Shown here: positions 39,384-47,272 of the stretch, piece after piece
Position numbering within the stretch: the stretch's first letter is position 1
Layout: every line of letters begins with the position of its first letter
Assembly (NCBI RefSeq): GCF_016827675.1
Contig: NZ_JAERJA010000006.1
Coordinates: 143,482 to 207,481 of the forward strand
Reading direction: 5' to 3'
Origin: Nocardioides limicola
GTDB taxonomy: Bacteria > Actinomycetota > Actinomycetes > Propionibacteriales > Nocardioidaceae
DNA length: 64,000 nt
The notes under the pieces: model-generated
Seen by the model: only the letters and a program-made list of their open reading frames with translations
Told to the model about the DNA's origin: nothing
The model's database searches: none
Made by a program: the position numbers and the translations under genes

Positions 39384-40946
39384 TCAGGGGCGGGGTGTAT
39401 CTCGTGGTGGGTCGGGCGTCGCGTCGTTTCGGTGGTCGAGTGCCGCCGAGGAACGAGGCGATGTATCGAGGCCACCACCCCCACCGACGGGACTGGTGCC
39501 GTCGGGTCCACGGTGATAGGTCCGGCCTTGGGGGCTGGTCCACAGGTACTCACCAGGGATCAGCATCGTGTAGGTCCACCCCAGATGGGTCTTCGCTCGG
39601 TGGTGGGTACGACACAACGGCGCCAGGTTCGTGGAGTCGGTCCGGCCACCGCCACCGTCGTCGCGCCAGGGTTCGACATGGTCCAGATCGCTGGTCCTGG
39701 CCGGCCGGTGGCAGTGCGGGAACACACACGTCGGGTTGTTCCCGACCACCTGCTCCCGCAACCTGCCCGAGGGCTGATACCCCGTCGACATCAACGTCTC
39801 GTGAAGATCCAGGACGGGTTGGACGGTGACCTGGGCTCCGGCGCACCATTCGGTGAGCTGCTCGAACGTCACCAACCGGTCCCGCTGCCCCAACAGGGTC
39901 TCGACCCGGGCGATCCCGTCCCCGTACCCCTGAACCGCGTCCGCGGACAGATGCACATGCAACACCACCCGCCGGGTGGGTGGCCTCGATACATCGGCTC
40001 GTCCCTCGCCGACACTCGACCACCGACCCTCCGCTCCATCACCCGGCGGTGTCTCGAGACCCCCACCCTCCGCTCCGTCGCCCGGTGGTCGAGTGCCGCC
40101 GAACGTGTGAGGCGGTGTATCGAGGCCACCCCCGTCACTGTCCCCGCGGTTGTCGAGGGTGAGGGTGAGTTGGGTGCGGGCCAGCTCGCCGAGGGCTTTG
40201 GCGCGGCGTACGTTCAGCGTCTCGGTCGACCCGAGGGTCTTGTAGGACGCCGCCAACAGCGTCAACGCTTCCTGGAGATCGATCGCATCAGCGGCGTCGA
40301 TGACCCCATTTACGCGGGCGTGGCAGACCTGCCCATCGATCAGATCATCAAGATCGATATCGACCCGGCGACCCTCGAGGCCGTCGAGGCGGCGTTGTTC
40401 GGCCTCCTCGGGGTCGAACCGGGTCAGTGCCTCGTTCAGGATCCGATCCAACGCGGTGGGCCCGATCCTGCCCGCGGCCGGGGCGACCTGACCGTCGACC
40501 CACGCCGCCCCGGCCTGGGGGAGCTTCATCGTCTGGGACGCGATCCGACGTGCCGCCCAGCCGGGGACCTCACCAGCACGGACCCGGGTCCAGGTCTTCC
40601 GGAGCCGATGCGCCAGTTCCAGACACTCACCCAGATACCGCTTCGCCGACTCGGTCGATCGGCCGAGGGCGGCGGCGTACTCGATGACCGCGGATTCTGA
40701 CACCTGAGGGGCACCCTCACCCGCCAACGCGCAGGACCGGTCCCCGAACCAGAACCCGGCTGCGTCGGTGTCAGTGGTCGGGGTGTTGATCCCGCAGTAC
40801 TTCACCGCCGCCACCATCTGGTCGACCTCAGCCCGCTGCTCCACCACCCGGCGAGCGCGCACGAAGTCCAACACCTCACCCGAGGTGTCGAGATCTTCGA
40901 GCTGCTCCGCCTTCATGAGAACAAGCCAACCAGCAGCCTCCGACAT
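39384..40946 (-). CDS. DUF222 / HNH endonuclease (13E12-repeat type) invaded by dispersed repeats
   Basis: A 520-residue protein. The N-terminal half is DUF222 (about 15-235, including GRSTESAKRYLGECLELAHRL-type helices). The C-terminal HNH nuclease has CVFPHCHRPARTSDLDHVEP (near residue 405; Cys pair and catalytic DH) and NLAPLCRTHHRAKT. Such proteins are multicopy in actinobacteria, as in the M. tuberculosis 13E12 family, with unclear role. The segment joining the halves (about 270-330) and the last 35 residues are Gly/Pro-rich and encoded by the same 48-bp repeat that surrounds the gene, so repeats have inserted without breaking the frame. The start is uncertain: ATG 40946 or ATG 40916. 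No usable ribosome site is obvious. Confidence 0.85.
   Translation of the reverse strand: MSEAAGWLVLMKAEQLEDLDTSGEVLDFVRARRVVEQRAEVDQMVAAVKYCGINTPTTDTDAAGFWFGDRSCALAGEGAPQVSESAVIEYAAALGRSTESAKRYLGECLELAHRLRKTWTRVRAGEVPGWAARRIASQTMKLPQAGAAWVDGQVAPAAGRIGPTALDRILNEALTRFDPEEAEQRRLDGLEGRRVDIDLDDLIDGQVCHARVNGVIDAADAIDLQEALTLLAASYKTLGSTETLNVRRAKALGELARTQLTLTLDNRGDSDGGGLDTPPHTFGGTRPPGDGAEGGGLETPPGDGAEGRWSSVGEGRADVSRPPTRRVVLHVHLSADAVQGYGDGIARVETLLGQRDRLVTFEQLTEWCAGAQVTVQPVLDLHETLMSTGYQPSGRLREQVVGNNPTCVFPHCHRPARTSDLDHVEPWRDDGGGGRTDSTNLAPLCRTHHRAKTHLGWTYTMLIPGEYLWTSPQGRTYHRGPDGTSPVGGGGGLDTSPRSSAALDHRNDATPDPPRDTPRP
39428..39475 (+). repeat. 48-bp repeat copy inside the 3' coding end of the HNH gene
   Basis: A full-length copy read antisense as the C-terminal residues GLDTSPRSSAALDH of the endonuclease. 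It shows that the repeat is tolerated as coding sequence. Confidence 0.85.
39980..40026 (-). repeat. 48-bp repeat copy inside the HNH gene (inverted)
   Basis: Starts GTGGCCTCGATACATCGGCT and ends TCGACCACCGA, the reverse orientation relative to the other internal copies. It is located in the linker-encoding part of the gene. Confidence 0.8.
40083..40129 (+). repeat. 48-bp repeat copy inside the HNH gene (direct)
   Basis: CGGTGGTCGAGTGCCGCCGA to GAGGCCAC, in the forward sense. With the 39980-40026 copy it forms an inverted pair about 55 bases apart within the linker-encoding region. Confidence 0.8.
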
Positions 40947-40972
40947 TTCCGGACGCGCCGGACACGTTCCCT

Positions 40973-41077
40973 TTCGGCGGTCGAGTAGTGAGCGCCAGCG
41001 AGCGTATCGAGACCCCGGACGACTAGGGGGTGGCCTCGATACACCGCCTCGTTCCTCGGCGGCACTCGACCACCGAA
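40973..41077 (-). repeat. Right composite repeat block (inverted mate of 39107-39215)
   Basis: TTCGGCGGTCGAGTAGTGAG to TATCGAGACC (40973-41016), spacer ending CGACTAGGGG, then GTGGCCTCGATACACCGCCT to CACCGA (41030-41077). As a reverse complement this repeats the order and nearly the sequence of the left block, including the GTCGTCC of the spacer. Confidence 0.85.
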
Positions 41078-41100
41078 CGGGGGGCTGGTCGAGGGGGTGG

Positions 41101-42117
41101 CTAGCCGACGGAGCTGCTGCGGGTGCCGATCCGGGCGCTGCCTGGCACGTGCCGGTCCAGGAAGGACATCACCTCGGAGACGGCGTGCGTCGCCTCGGGG
41201 ACCAGGCCGGCCGCGGCCTGGAAGACGTGTACCTGCTTGTCCCAGACCTGCAGCTCGACGTCCACGCCGGCCGCAGCGAGGGCGGCCGTCATCCGGGCGG
41301 CGTCGTCGTACAACGACTCGGTGGCGCTGCACTGGATGAGGGTCGGCGGCAGACCGGCCAGTTCACCCGCGGACGGTGAGTGCATGCCGGGCCCGCGTCC
41401 GCCGTCACGGCGGTGGGCGGTGGCGATCAGGGTGGCGAACGCGCGGAAGGCGCGCTGGTTGAACAGCGTGCAGCCCGAGGGCGACATGTTCCGGCGCAGC
41501 GGGTCGAGCTCGATGAGTGGGCTCATCGCGGTGATCGCCCCCGGCACCGGAAGCCCTTCGCGGCGGGCAGCCAGGGTGACCATGAAGGTGAGGTAGCCGC
41601 CAGCCGAGTCACCCATCAATGCGATGTCGGCCGGGTCGTGACCCTCGTCGAGAGCGTGACGGTAGGCAGCCAACCCGTCGGCGATCGAGGAGGTCACCGG
41701 GTGGTTCGGCAGTTTGCGGAAGCGGGGAACGATCACGCTCGCGCCGGACTGCTGGGCGATCCTGGAGATCATGTGCCGGTGCATGTGTCGCCCTCCGACC
41801 AGGAAGGCGCCGCCCTGGAAGTAGACGATCACCCGTCCCCGGTCGTGGCTGCTGTTGCGGACCACGTGACCGGGGCAGTCAGGAAGATCGATATCGGTGA
41901 TCTCGGTGCCGTGCACCCGGGGCAGCAGTCGACCCACCTGGTCGGCGAGCTCATAGGGCCACGGCAGGAACGGGGTGTGTGACCACGCCTGGATCACCGG
42001 GCGGGCGCTGACCCGCAGGCCCAACTGCACCGCTCTGCTCTGCAGGGTGCCGCCCGGGTGGTGAATGGCGCGTCCCACCGACACATCGGGGACCGAACGG
42101 AGTCTGACGACGGACAT
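41101..42117 (-). CDS. Hormone-sensitive-lipase-type alpha/beta hydrolase
   Basis: A 338-residue esterase-like protein. The nucleophile motif GDSAGGYLTFM (Ser near residue 163) is that of the HSL family, whose usual HGGG oxyanion motif appears here as YFQGGAFLVGG, so His is replaced by Gln. The C-terminal triad His is probably in WDKQVHVFQ (residue near 300), with an Asp/Glu about 30 residues earlier. I start at 42117 (MSVVRLRS) because GGGAGGTG lies just upstream; an in-frame ATG 33 bases earlier lacks a site. The gene ends 24 bases from the right repeat block of the HNH element. Confidence 0.85.
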   Translation of the reverse strand: MSVVRLRSVPDVSVGRAIHHPGGTLQSRAVQLGLRVSARPVIQAWSHTPFLPWPYELADQVGRLLPRVHGTEITDIDLPDCPGHVVRNSSHDRGRVIVYFQGGAFLVGGRHMHRHMISRIAQQSGASVIVPRFRKLPNHPVTSSIADGLAAYRHALDEGHDPADIALMGDSAGGYLTFMVTLAARREGLPVPGAITAMSPLIELDPLRRNMSPSGCTLFNQRAFRAFATLIATAHRRDGGRGPGMHSPSAGELAGLPPTLIQCSATESLYDDAARMTAALAAAGVDVELQVWDKQVHVFQAAAGLVPEATHAVSEVMSFLDRHVPGSARIGTRSSSVG

Positions 42118-42235
42118 CTGACACCTCCCAGGAGCTGTGACCTTGATCACTCAACGTGTGGGCATGCCAAGTGTGACGCGTCCCGGGCAAGAAAGTTGAG
42201 ATTTGGAGCAGAAAGCCTCTGGTGGCGTCGCCAGG

Positions 42236-42526
42236 TCAGCGCTCTTCGAGGATCCGTTCGTGGTGGTGGATCACCTCGGCGATGATGAAGTTGAGGAACT
42301 TCTCGGCGAAGACCGGGTCCAGACCGGCGTCCTCGGCCAGGGCCCGGAGCCGCTTGATCTGGCGTTCTTCGCGGGCCGGGTCGGCGGCCGGCAGCTTCTG
42401 GGCCGCCTTGAGTGCGCCGACCTGCTGGGTGCACTTGAAACGCTCCGCGAGCAGGTGCACCAGCGCGGCGTCGATGTTGTCGATGCTGCCGCGCAGCCGG
42501 GCCAACTCGTCGGGGACTTCACTCAC
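42236..42526 (-). CDS. Chorismate mutase (AroQ type)
   Basis: A 96-residue all-helical enzyme converting chorismate to prephenate for phenylalanine and tyrosine synthesis. Helix 1 has LRGSIDNIDAALVHLLAERF with its catalytic Arg, followed by the Lys in QQVGALKAAQKLP and the Arg/Glu of PAREERQIKRLRALA; the third helix is FAEKFLNFIIAEVIHHHE. Length and order match actinobacterial single-domain AroQ. GTG 42526 has no ribosome site but TATTCT stands seven bases upstream (42534-42539), so the message is likely leaderless. It is divergent from the lipoprotein gene at 42545, so the two promoters overlap. Confidence 0.9.
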   Translation of the reverse strand: MSEVPDELARLRGSIDNIDAALVHLLAERFKCTQQVGALKAAQKLPAADPAREERQIKRLRALAEDAGLDPVFAEKFLNFIIAEVIHHHERILEER

Positions 42527-42533
42527 GCCGGTC

Positions 42534-42539
42534 AGAATA
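42534..42539 (-). promoter_or_regulatory. -10 hexamer, leaderless start of chorismate mutase
   Basis: Minus-strand TATTCT seven bases before GTG 42526. Only 18 bases separate this start codon from the divergent GTG at 42545, so the two transcription units must compete for the same DNA. Confidence 0.5.
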
Positions 42540-42544
42540 GGCGA

Positions 42545-43075
42545 GTGGATGCGATCATCAGCAGGCCCGGGGGCCGAATCGTCGTACTCGTGCTGGCGTT
42601 CTCGCTGCTCCTCGGCTGTGGCCAGGCGCCGGCACCGACCCGGGTCGCCGACGATGGCACCGCGATCACCCAGGGTGACGTCGACTTCGTCACCGAACTG
42701 CTCCAGCACGACGCTGAGGGTCTGGTGCTGATCGACGCGCTCGACGCGGCACGGTCCGAGGAGCCACTCGATGCCGGCGATCACGACCTCGTCGAGGCGA
42801 CCAGGGCCGAGCTGGCCGGCTCGGTGGAGATGCTTGTGGACCAGTTGTCGGCCTGGGGCGAGGCGATCCCGGCGACTGCTCGCGACCACGTCCACGGCGG
42901 TCACGGCGACGAGGATGAGCCTGCGCCGACCGTCGCCCCCGACGTCGCGGAGTTCCGGCAACTCCTGGTGGACCACCACCGCGCGGCCGTCGAGCTGACC
43001 CACCGCCACGAACTGGCGGCTACGACGCACCTCGCCGAGGAGGTACGACGCCACCGCCAGCCGTGGTTGGAGTGA
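42545..43075 (+). CDS. DUF305-like lipoprotein
   Basis: A 176-residue exported lipoprotein (lipobox LLLGC near residue 22). Two related helical segments follow: DVDFVTELLQHDAEGLVLID near residue 44, and FRQLLVDHHRAAVELTHRHEL near residue 140. They correspond to the His-containing repeats of DUF305 proteins. In the first repeat the usual paired histidines are reduced to one, so metal binding, if any, may rest on the second. A His/Asp-rich linker (HVHGGHGDEDEP) lies between. GTG 42545 has no ribosome site. Function unknown; some DUF305 proteins bind copper. Confidence 0.65.
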   Translation: MDAIISRPGGRIVVLVLAFSLLLGCGQAPAPTRVADDGTAITQGDVDFVTELLQHDAEGLVLIDALDAARSEEPLDAGDHDLVEATRAELAGSVEMLVDQLSAWGEAIPATARDHVHGGHGDEDEPAPTVAPDVAEFRQLLVDHHRAAVELTHRHELAATTHLAEEVRRHRQPWLE

Positions 43076-43079
43076 GAAC

Positions 43080-45374
43080 TCAGACGAGCACGGGCTCCCG
43101 GGTCTCGGCGGCGACCGGGGCCGGGCGCTCCAGGCTGGCGCCCTCGATGTCGACGTTCGGGAGCAGCCGGTCGAGCCAGGCGGGCAACCACCAGGCGCGC
43201 TCGCCGAGCAGGTACATCACCGCCGGGATCAGGGCCATCCGGACCACGAAGGCGTCGAAGATGATCGCCGCCGCCAGCGCGAAGCCCATCGACCGCACCA
43301 CCGGCTCGTCGATCAGCATGAACGCCGCGAACACCGAGGCCATGATCACTGCGGCCGCGGTCACCACCCGGGCACTGTTGCGGAACCCGTCCACCACCGC
43401 CTCGCGGGGGGTCATCCCGTGCACGTACGCCTCGCGGATCCGGGACACCAGGAAGACCTGGTAGTCCATCGCCAGTCCGAAGACCACGCCGATCAGGAAG
43501 ATCGGCATGAAGCTGACGATCGGCTGCCCCTCCATCAGGCCGAAGGCGCCGTTGGAGAAGACCGCCACCGTGGCGCCGAGCGTGGCCAGCACCGAGAGCA
43601 GGAAGCCGAGGGTCGCGGTCAGCGGCACCAGGATCGAGCGGAAGACGATCATCAGCAGCACGAAGGCCAACCCGATCACCACCGCCAGATAGACCGGTAG
43701 TGCATCCGCCAGACGCTCGGAGACGTCCACGGTGATCGCGGTGAGGCCGGTGACGCCCACTTCGGTGCCGGTGTCCGTCTCGATCCCGGCCTGGCCACCT
43801 CGCAGCGACGCCAGCAGGTCCTCGGTGGCCACCTGATCCGGGCCGGTGCTCGGGGTGAGCAGGATCTGGGCCCCGCTCCCGTCCTCGTTCATCGCCACGA
43901 TCTGGACGTTGCTGACGTTGTCCCGGTCCGCGGCCCAGGCGATCACCTCGCCGTACGCCTCCGGTCGCGACTCGTCGGCGACATCGCCGGCATCGACCAC
44001 CAGGAGCATCGGCGCCTCGCGCCCCGGTCCGAAGGCGTCGGCGACCAGGTCGGAGGCCTGCCGCTGGGTGGTCTCCACCGGCGCGGTGGCGTCGGTCGGG
44101 AAGGCCAGGTGCAGGCCCTTCAGTGGCACCGCCAGGGCGACCAGGGCGAAGGTGGCGATCAGCAGCACCGCCACCGGCGCCCGGCCGACGAAGCGGGCCC
44201 AGCGGACCCCGTTGTTCAGCACCCGTCCGTGCTCGATCCGCGGCCGATACCGGCGGACCACGCCACCGAACGCCTTGGACTTGGTCATGCCCAGCACGGC
44301 AGGTATCAGCGTCAGCGCCACCAGCACCGCGACCAGCACGGTGGCCGCGGCAGCCAGACCCATCGCGGTCAGGAACGGGATGCGGACCACCGACAGTGCG
44401 GCCAGCGCGATCAACACGGTGAGACCGGCGAAGACCACCGCGGAGCCGGCGGTGCCGACGGCGACACCGACGGCCTCGGCACGGTCGTCATGGTGCGGCA
44501 GTTCGGCGCGGTAGCGGGCCAGGATGAACAGCGCGTAGTCGATGCCGACCGCGAGGCCGAGCATGGTGGCCAGCATCGGCGTGGTGGAGCCGATGTCCAT
44601 CAGTGCGGTCATCGCGGTGATTCCGGCCAGTCCCAGGCCGACGCCGAAGACGGCGGTCAGGATCGGCATCCCGGCCGCGACCAGCGATCCGAAGGTGAGC
44701 ACCAACACGCCCAGGGCGACGGCGATGCCGATGAGTTCGGCGGTGAGGCCGATGTCCTCCATCGAGGCCATCCCGTTGCCGTTGGCGGCCACCGCGAGTC
44801 CGGTCCGGTCCGCGGTCTCGTCGAGTACGTCGATCAGCGCGGCGCGGGTCTCGGAGTCGACCTCCATCACGCTGGCCACATCGAAGGTGAAGGAGAGCAG
44901 GCCGACCCGGCCGTCCTCGCTCAACGGCGACAGGGCGGCGGCGTTGGCCTCGGCCACGTCGGTGGGGGTGCCGGCCTCTTCGGCCGCCTCCAGCAGTTGG
45001 GCGGTGAGGCCGGCTGCGGCGAGTACCGGGTCGACGAGGCCCGTCTCGGCAGGCATCTGCGGAACCTGGCCGAGGTCGTCGATCAGCCGCGCGATCTCGT
45101 CCTCGTAGGCGGAGAGCTTCTCGCCTTCGGGGGCGGCGACGACGACGGTGACGCCGGCATGATCGAACGCGTCCGGGACCTGCCCGAACAGCTCCTCCTG
45201 CAGCTCGCCGGCCCGCTCGGAGGGGATCCCCGGGATCGAGAACGAGTCCGACATCGGCTTGCTGAAGGTGGCGGCGACCGCACCCACGCTGATCGCGACG
45301 ATCAGCCAGCCGACGAGGACCAGGGGCCACCGCAGATAGGCGGTGCGGCCGAGGCGGTAGAGCAGGCGGGCCAT
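43080..45374 (-). CDS. MMPL/RND-family transporter
   Basis: A 764-residue, twelve-helix proton-driven exporter of the MMPL branch, which moves lipids, siderophores or drugs. The two repeats each have an N-terminal helix, an extracytoplasmic domain and a five-helix bundle with the proton-relay motif: GIDYALFILARYR (near residue 280) and AMDYQVFLVSRIREAY (near 645). The first periplasmic loop is about 145 residues. ATG 45374 follows AGGAG. A TetR gene lies 22 bases upstream in the same direction, so repressor and exporter probably share a message. The substrate is not predictable. Confidence 0.94.
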   Translation of the reverse strand: MARLLYRLGRTAYLRWPLVLVGWLIVAISVGAVAATFSKPMSDSFSIPGIPSERAGELQEELFGQVPDAFDHAGVTVVVAAPEGEKLSAYEDEIARLIDDLGQVPQMPAETGLVDPVLAAAGLTAQLLEAAEEAGTPTDVAEANAAALSPLSEDGRVGLLSFTFDVASVMEVDSETRAALIDVLDETADRTGLAVAANGNGMASMEDIGLTAELIGIAVALGVLVLTFGSLVAAGMPILTAVFGVGLGLAGITAMTALMDIGSTTPMLATMLGLAVGIDYALFILARYRAELPHHDDRAEAVGVAVGTAGSAVVFAGLTVLIALAALSVVRIPFLTAMGLAAAATVLVAVLVALTLIPAVLGMTKSKAFGGVVRRYRPRIEHGRVLNNGVRWARFVGRAPVAVLLIATFALVALAVPLKGLHLAFPTDATAPVETTQRQASDLVADAFGPGREAPMLLVVDAGDVADESRPEAYGEVIAWAADRDNVSNVQIVAMNEDGSGAQILLTPSTGPDQVATEDLLASLRGGQAGIETDTGTEVGVTGLTAITVDVSERLADALPVYLAVVIGLAFVLLMIVFRSILVPLTATLGFLLSVLATLGATVAVFSNGAFGLMEGQPIVSFMPIFLIGVVFGLAMDYQVFLVSRIREAYVHGMTPREAVVDGFRNSARVVTAAAVIMASVFAAFMLIDEPVVRSMGFALAAAIIFDAFVVRMALIPAVMYLLGERAWWLPAWLDRLLPNVDIEGASLERPAPVAAETREPVLV

Positions 45375-45396
45375 GGGAACTCCTGAAGGTGAAGGG

Positions 45397-46029
45397 TCAG
45401 TGGCTGGGGTCGGCGAAGAGCGCCCTGGTGCGCTGCACCAGATCGGCGTACTCCTCGGCCAGCGGGCGGCTGTCGGGGTGGGCGAGGAAGTTGTCCAGGG
45501 CGAGGTCGAACAGTGCCCCGAGGAGCCGGATCACGATCTCGGCGCGGGTGGGGTCGAAGGCGTCCCCTTCGCGGATCCGGATCTCCTCCACGTAGTGGCC
45601 GATGACGGCGCGGAAGTTCTCGTACGACGCGCCGAGGAGCCGTGGGTCGCTGTTGATCACCTGGCGGGCGCGAGCGATCTCAGCCCGGCTGAAGTCGCCC
45701 GCGAAGACCAGTGCCTCGGCCAGTCCGGCGACGTCGGCGACCAGGTCACCGCTCGGCCCGCCGGCGCGGAAGGTCGCGATCAGATCCGCGGGGGCTTCCG
45801 GGGTGGCGCCGAGCACGGCTTCGACCTTGCCGCCGAAGTAGTTGAAGAGGGTCCGCCGGGAGACGCCGACCTCGACGGCCAGATCGTCCATCGTGAACCC
45901 GTCGAGCCCGTGGGCGAGGGTCAGCTCCTGGGCGCAGGCCGCGATCTTCAGCATCGTTGCCCGGCGCTTCGCCTCGCGTCCGGTGGAAGGCACCCACCGG
46001 GAAACTGCACTCTCGTCCACGCGGTGCAT
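45397..46029 (-). CDS. TetR/AcrR-family repressor of the MMPL exporter
   Basis: A 210-residue regulator. The helix-turn-helix (about 22-65) reads MLKIAACAQELTLAHGLDGF and MDDLAVEVGVSRRTLFNYFG, followed by KVEAVLGA. The C-terminal domain includes ARQVINSDPRLLGASYENF, a pattern seen in repressors of efflux genes. The start is uncertain: ATG 46029 (MHRVDESAV) or ATG 46074. I prefer 46029 because the probable operator TGCACT-N11-AGTGCA (46033-46055) would otherwise be inside the coding region. It precedes the MMPL gene in one unit. Confidence 0.88.
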   Translation of the reverse strand: MHRVDESAVSRWVPSTGREAKRRATMLKIAACAQELTLAHGLDGFTMDDLAVEVGVSRRTLFNYFGGKVEAVLGATPEAPADLIATFRAGGPSGDLVADVAGLAEALVFAGDFSRAEIARARQVINSDPRLLGASYENFRAVIGHYVEEIRIREGDAFDPTRAEIVIRLLGALFDLALDNFLAHPDSRPLAEEYADLVQRTRALFADPSH

Positions 46030-46032
46030 TCT

Positions 46033-46055
46033 TGCACTACAAGCCCCAAAGTGCA
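46033..46055. promoter_or_regulatory. Inverted repeat at the start of the TetR/MMPL unit
   Basis: TGCACT (46033-46038) and AGTGCA (46050-46055) around 11 bases, with weaker extension TTC/GAA outside. This is the size and position of a TetR operator controlling its own gene. Confidence 0.5.
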
Positions 46056-46131
46056 GAATTGTGAACTGGATCACATGCTTCCGCGGGTGGCGGACGGGAT
46101 CAGTCGTAGGTGAGATCCGACTGCGTCGGTC

Positions 46132-46590
46132 TCAGGGGCCTGGTGTCCAGCCGATGTCCTCGCAGACGAGGCGTGCTGCGGCGAGCATGGCGACCCGATC
46201 GTCGGCATCCGGGTTGCGGAAGTTGCCGTTCGGGTCGACCGGGGCGAGCTCCCGCCACACCTCGTCCAACTCGGGGACGCCGCGCTCACCGCTGATAACC
46301 ATGTTGAAGGGGAGGGCGAAGTCGCCCCATACAACGGTGTCCGGATCCTGTGCGTCCTCGCAGAGGAGGTCCATGAACTCCTGGTTCGCCTCGTCCAGGT
46401 CGGCGTACCGAGACCCGGCCTCGGCCTCGTCGGCCTCGCCGTCGGGCGCCGGGGTGTCCTCGGGCAACGGAGTGGGCGCGATGGTCTCGTCGCTCGGGTC
46501 GATTGCCCCGTCGTCACCGCAGCCCGCTGCCGCTCCCAGCAGCACGGCCACCGCCAGTGCACCTCGAATTCGCAGTCCGATAGTGGTCAT
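46132..46590 (-). CDS. Hypothetical lipoprotein
   Basis: A 152-residue exported protein. The signal peptide has a lipobox (AAAGC, cysteine near residue 24), then an acidic Asp/Glu/Pro linker (about 30-60) and a roughly 90-residue domain with two cysteines (LLCEDAQD and RLVCEDIGW) that could form a disulfide. I recognise no family. GAGGAGGCGG precedes the ATG and a TAGAGT hexamer lies at about 46619-46624 (minus strand). No partner genes. Confidence 0.65.
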   Translation of the reverse strand: MTTIGLRIRGALAVAVLLGAAAGCGDDGAIDPSDETIAPTPLPEDTPAPDGEADEAEAGSRYADLDEANQEFMDLLCEDAQDPDTVVWGDFALPFNMVISGERGVPELDEVWRELAPVDPNGNFRNPDADDRVAMLAAARLVCEDIGWTPGP

Positions 46591-46662
46591 GATCCGCCTC
46601 CTCGGCCCCGCACCTCAAACTCTAGTCCACGGCGCTGTTCCCGGGGGTGTTTGAATCGGGGG

Positions 46663-47247
46663 GTGAGTGACCTGCATCCGCTGTTGGCCCACCGATGGAG
46701 CCCCAGCATCCTCGACCCCGAGCACACCCTGGACCGCGCCGACCTCGAGACCCTGCTCACCGCGGCCCGCTGGGCGCCGAGCTCGGGCAACTCCCAGCCC
46801 TGGTCCTTCCTGGTCACCGTGCGCGGCGGCCCCGGACACCAGGCGCTGCTGGGCACGCTCACGCGCGGGAACCGGGCCTGGGTGCCGCAGGCGTCAGCGG
46901 TGCTGCTGGGGATCGCCCAGACGGCACCGGACCCCGACAATCCGGAGCAGTGGCAGCAGATCGGTCTCCATGCCGAGTATGCGTTGGGGTTGTCGGTGGC
47001 CCAGTTGACGGTGCAGGCGACGAGCATGGGTCTGGTGGTGCACCAGTTCGCGGGCTTCGACCGGGCAGCAGCCGCCACGGAGTTCGCGGTGCCCGCTCAC
47101 CATCGGCCGGTGATCGGAGTGGCCATCGGCCGACACGGCCCGGTCGAGGACGCGGACCCCGCCCTGCGACAGAAGGAGGCGCGCCCCCGGGTGCGCAAGC
47201 CGATGGAGGAGTTCGTCTTCTCGGGATCCTGGGGTACGCCGTGGTGA
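46663..47247 (+). CDS. Nitroreductase-family protein
   Basis: A 194-residue FMN enzyme, short for the family (usually about 200). It has the N-terminal RWSPSILDPEHTL followed by the FMN-binding AARWAPSSGNSQPWSFLV (near residue 42) and the later LGLSVAQLTVQATSMGLVVHQ helix that contacts the flavin. These enzymes reduce nitro groups, quinones or unsaturated bonds with NAD(P)H. GTG 46663 (VSDLHPLLAHRW) is preceded by GGGGG; a TTG at 46651 in frame is an alternative. It is followed closely by an unrelated membrane-protein gene. Confidence 0.85.
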   Translation: MSDLHPLLAHRWSPSILDPEHTLDRADLETLLTAARWAPSSGNSQPWSFLVTVRGGPGHQALLGTLTRGNRAWVPQASAVLLGIAQTAPDPDNPEQWQQIGLHAEYALGLSVAQLTVQATSMGLVVHQFAGFDRAAAATEFAVPAHHRPVIGVAIGRHGPVEDADPALRQKEARPRVRKPMEEFVFSGSWGTPW

Positions 47248-47272
47248 ACGGCGCCGGCTCGAGGCGTCACCG

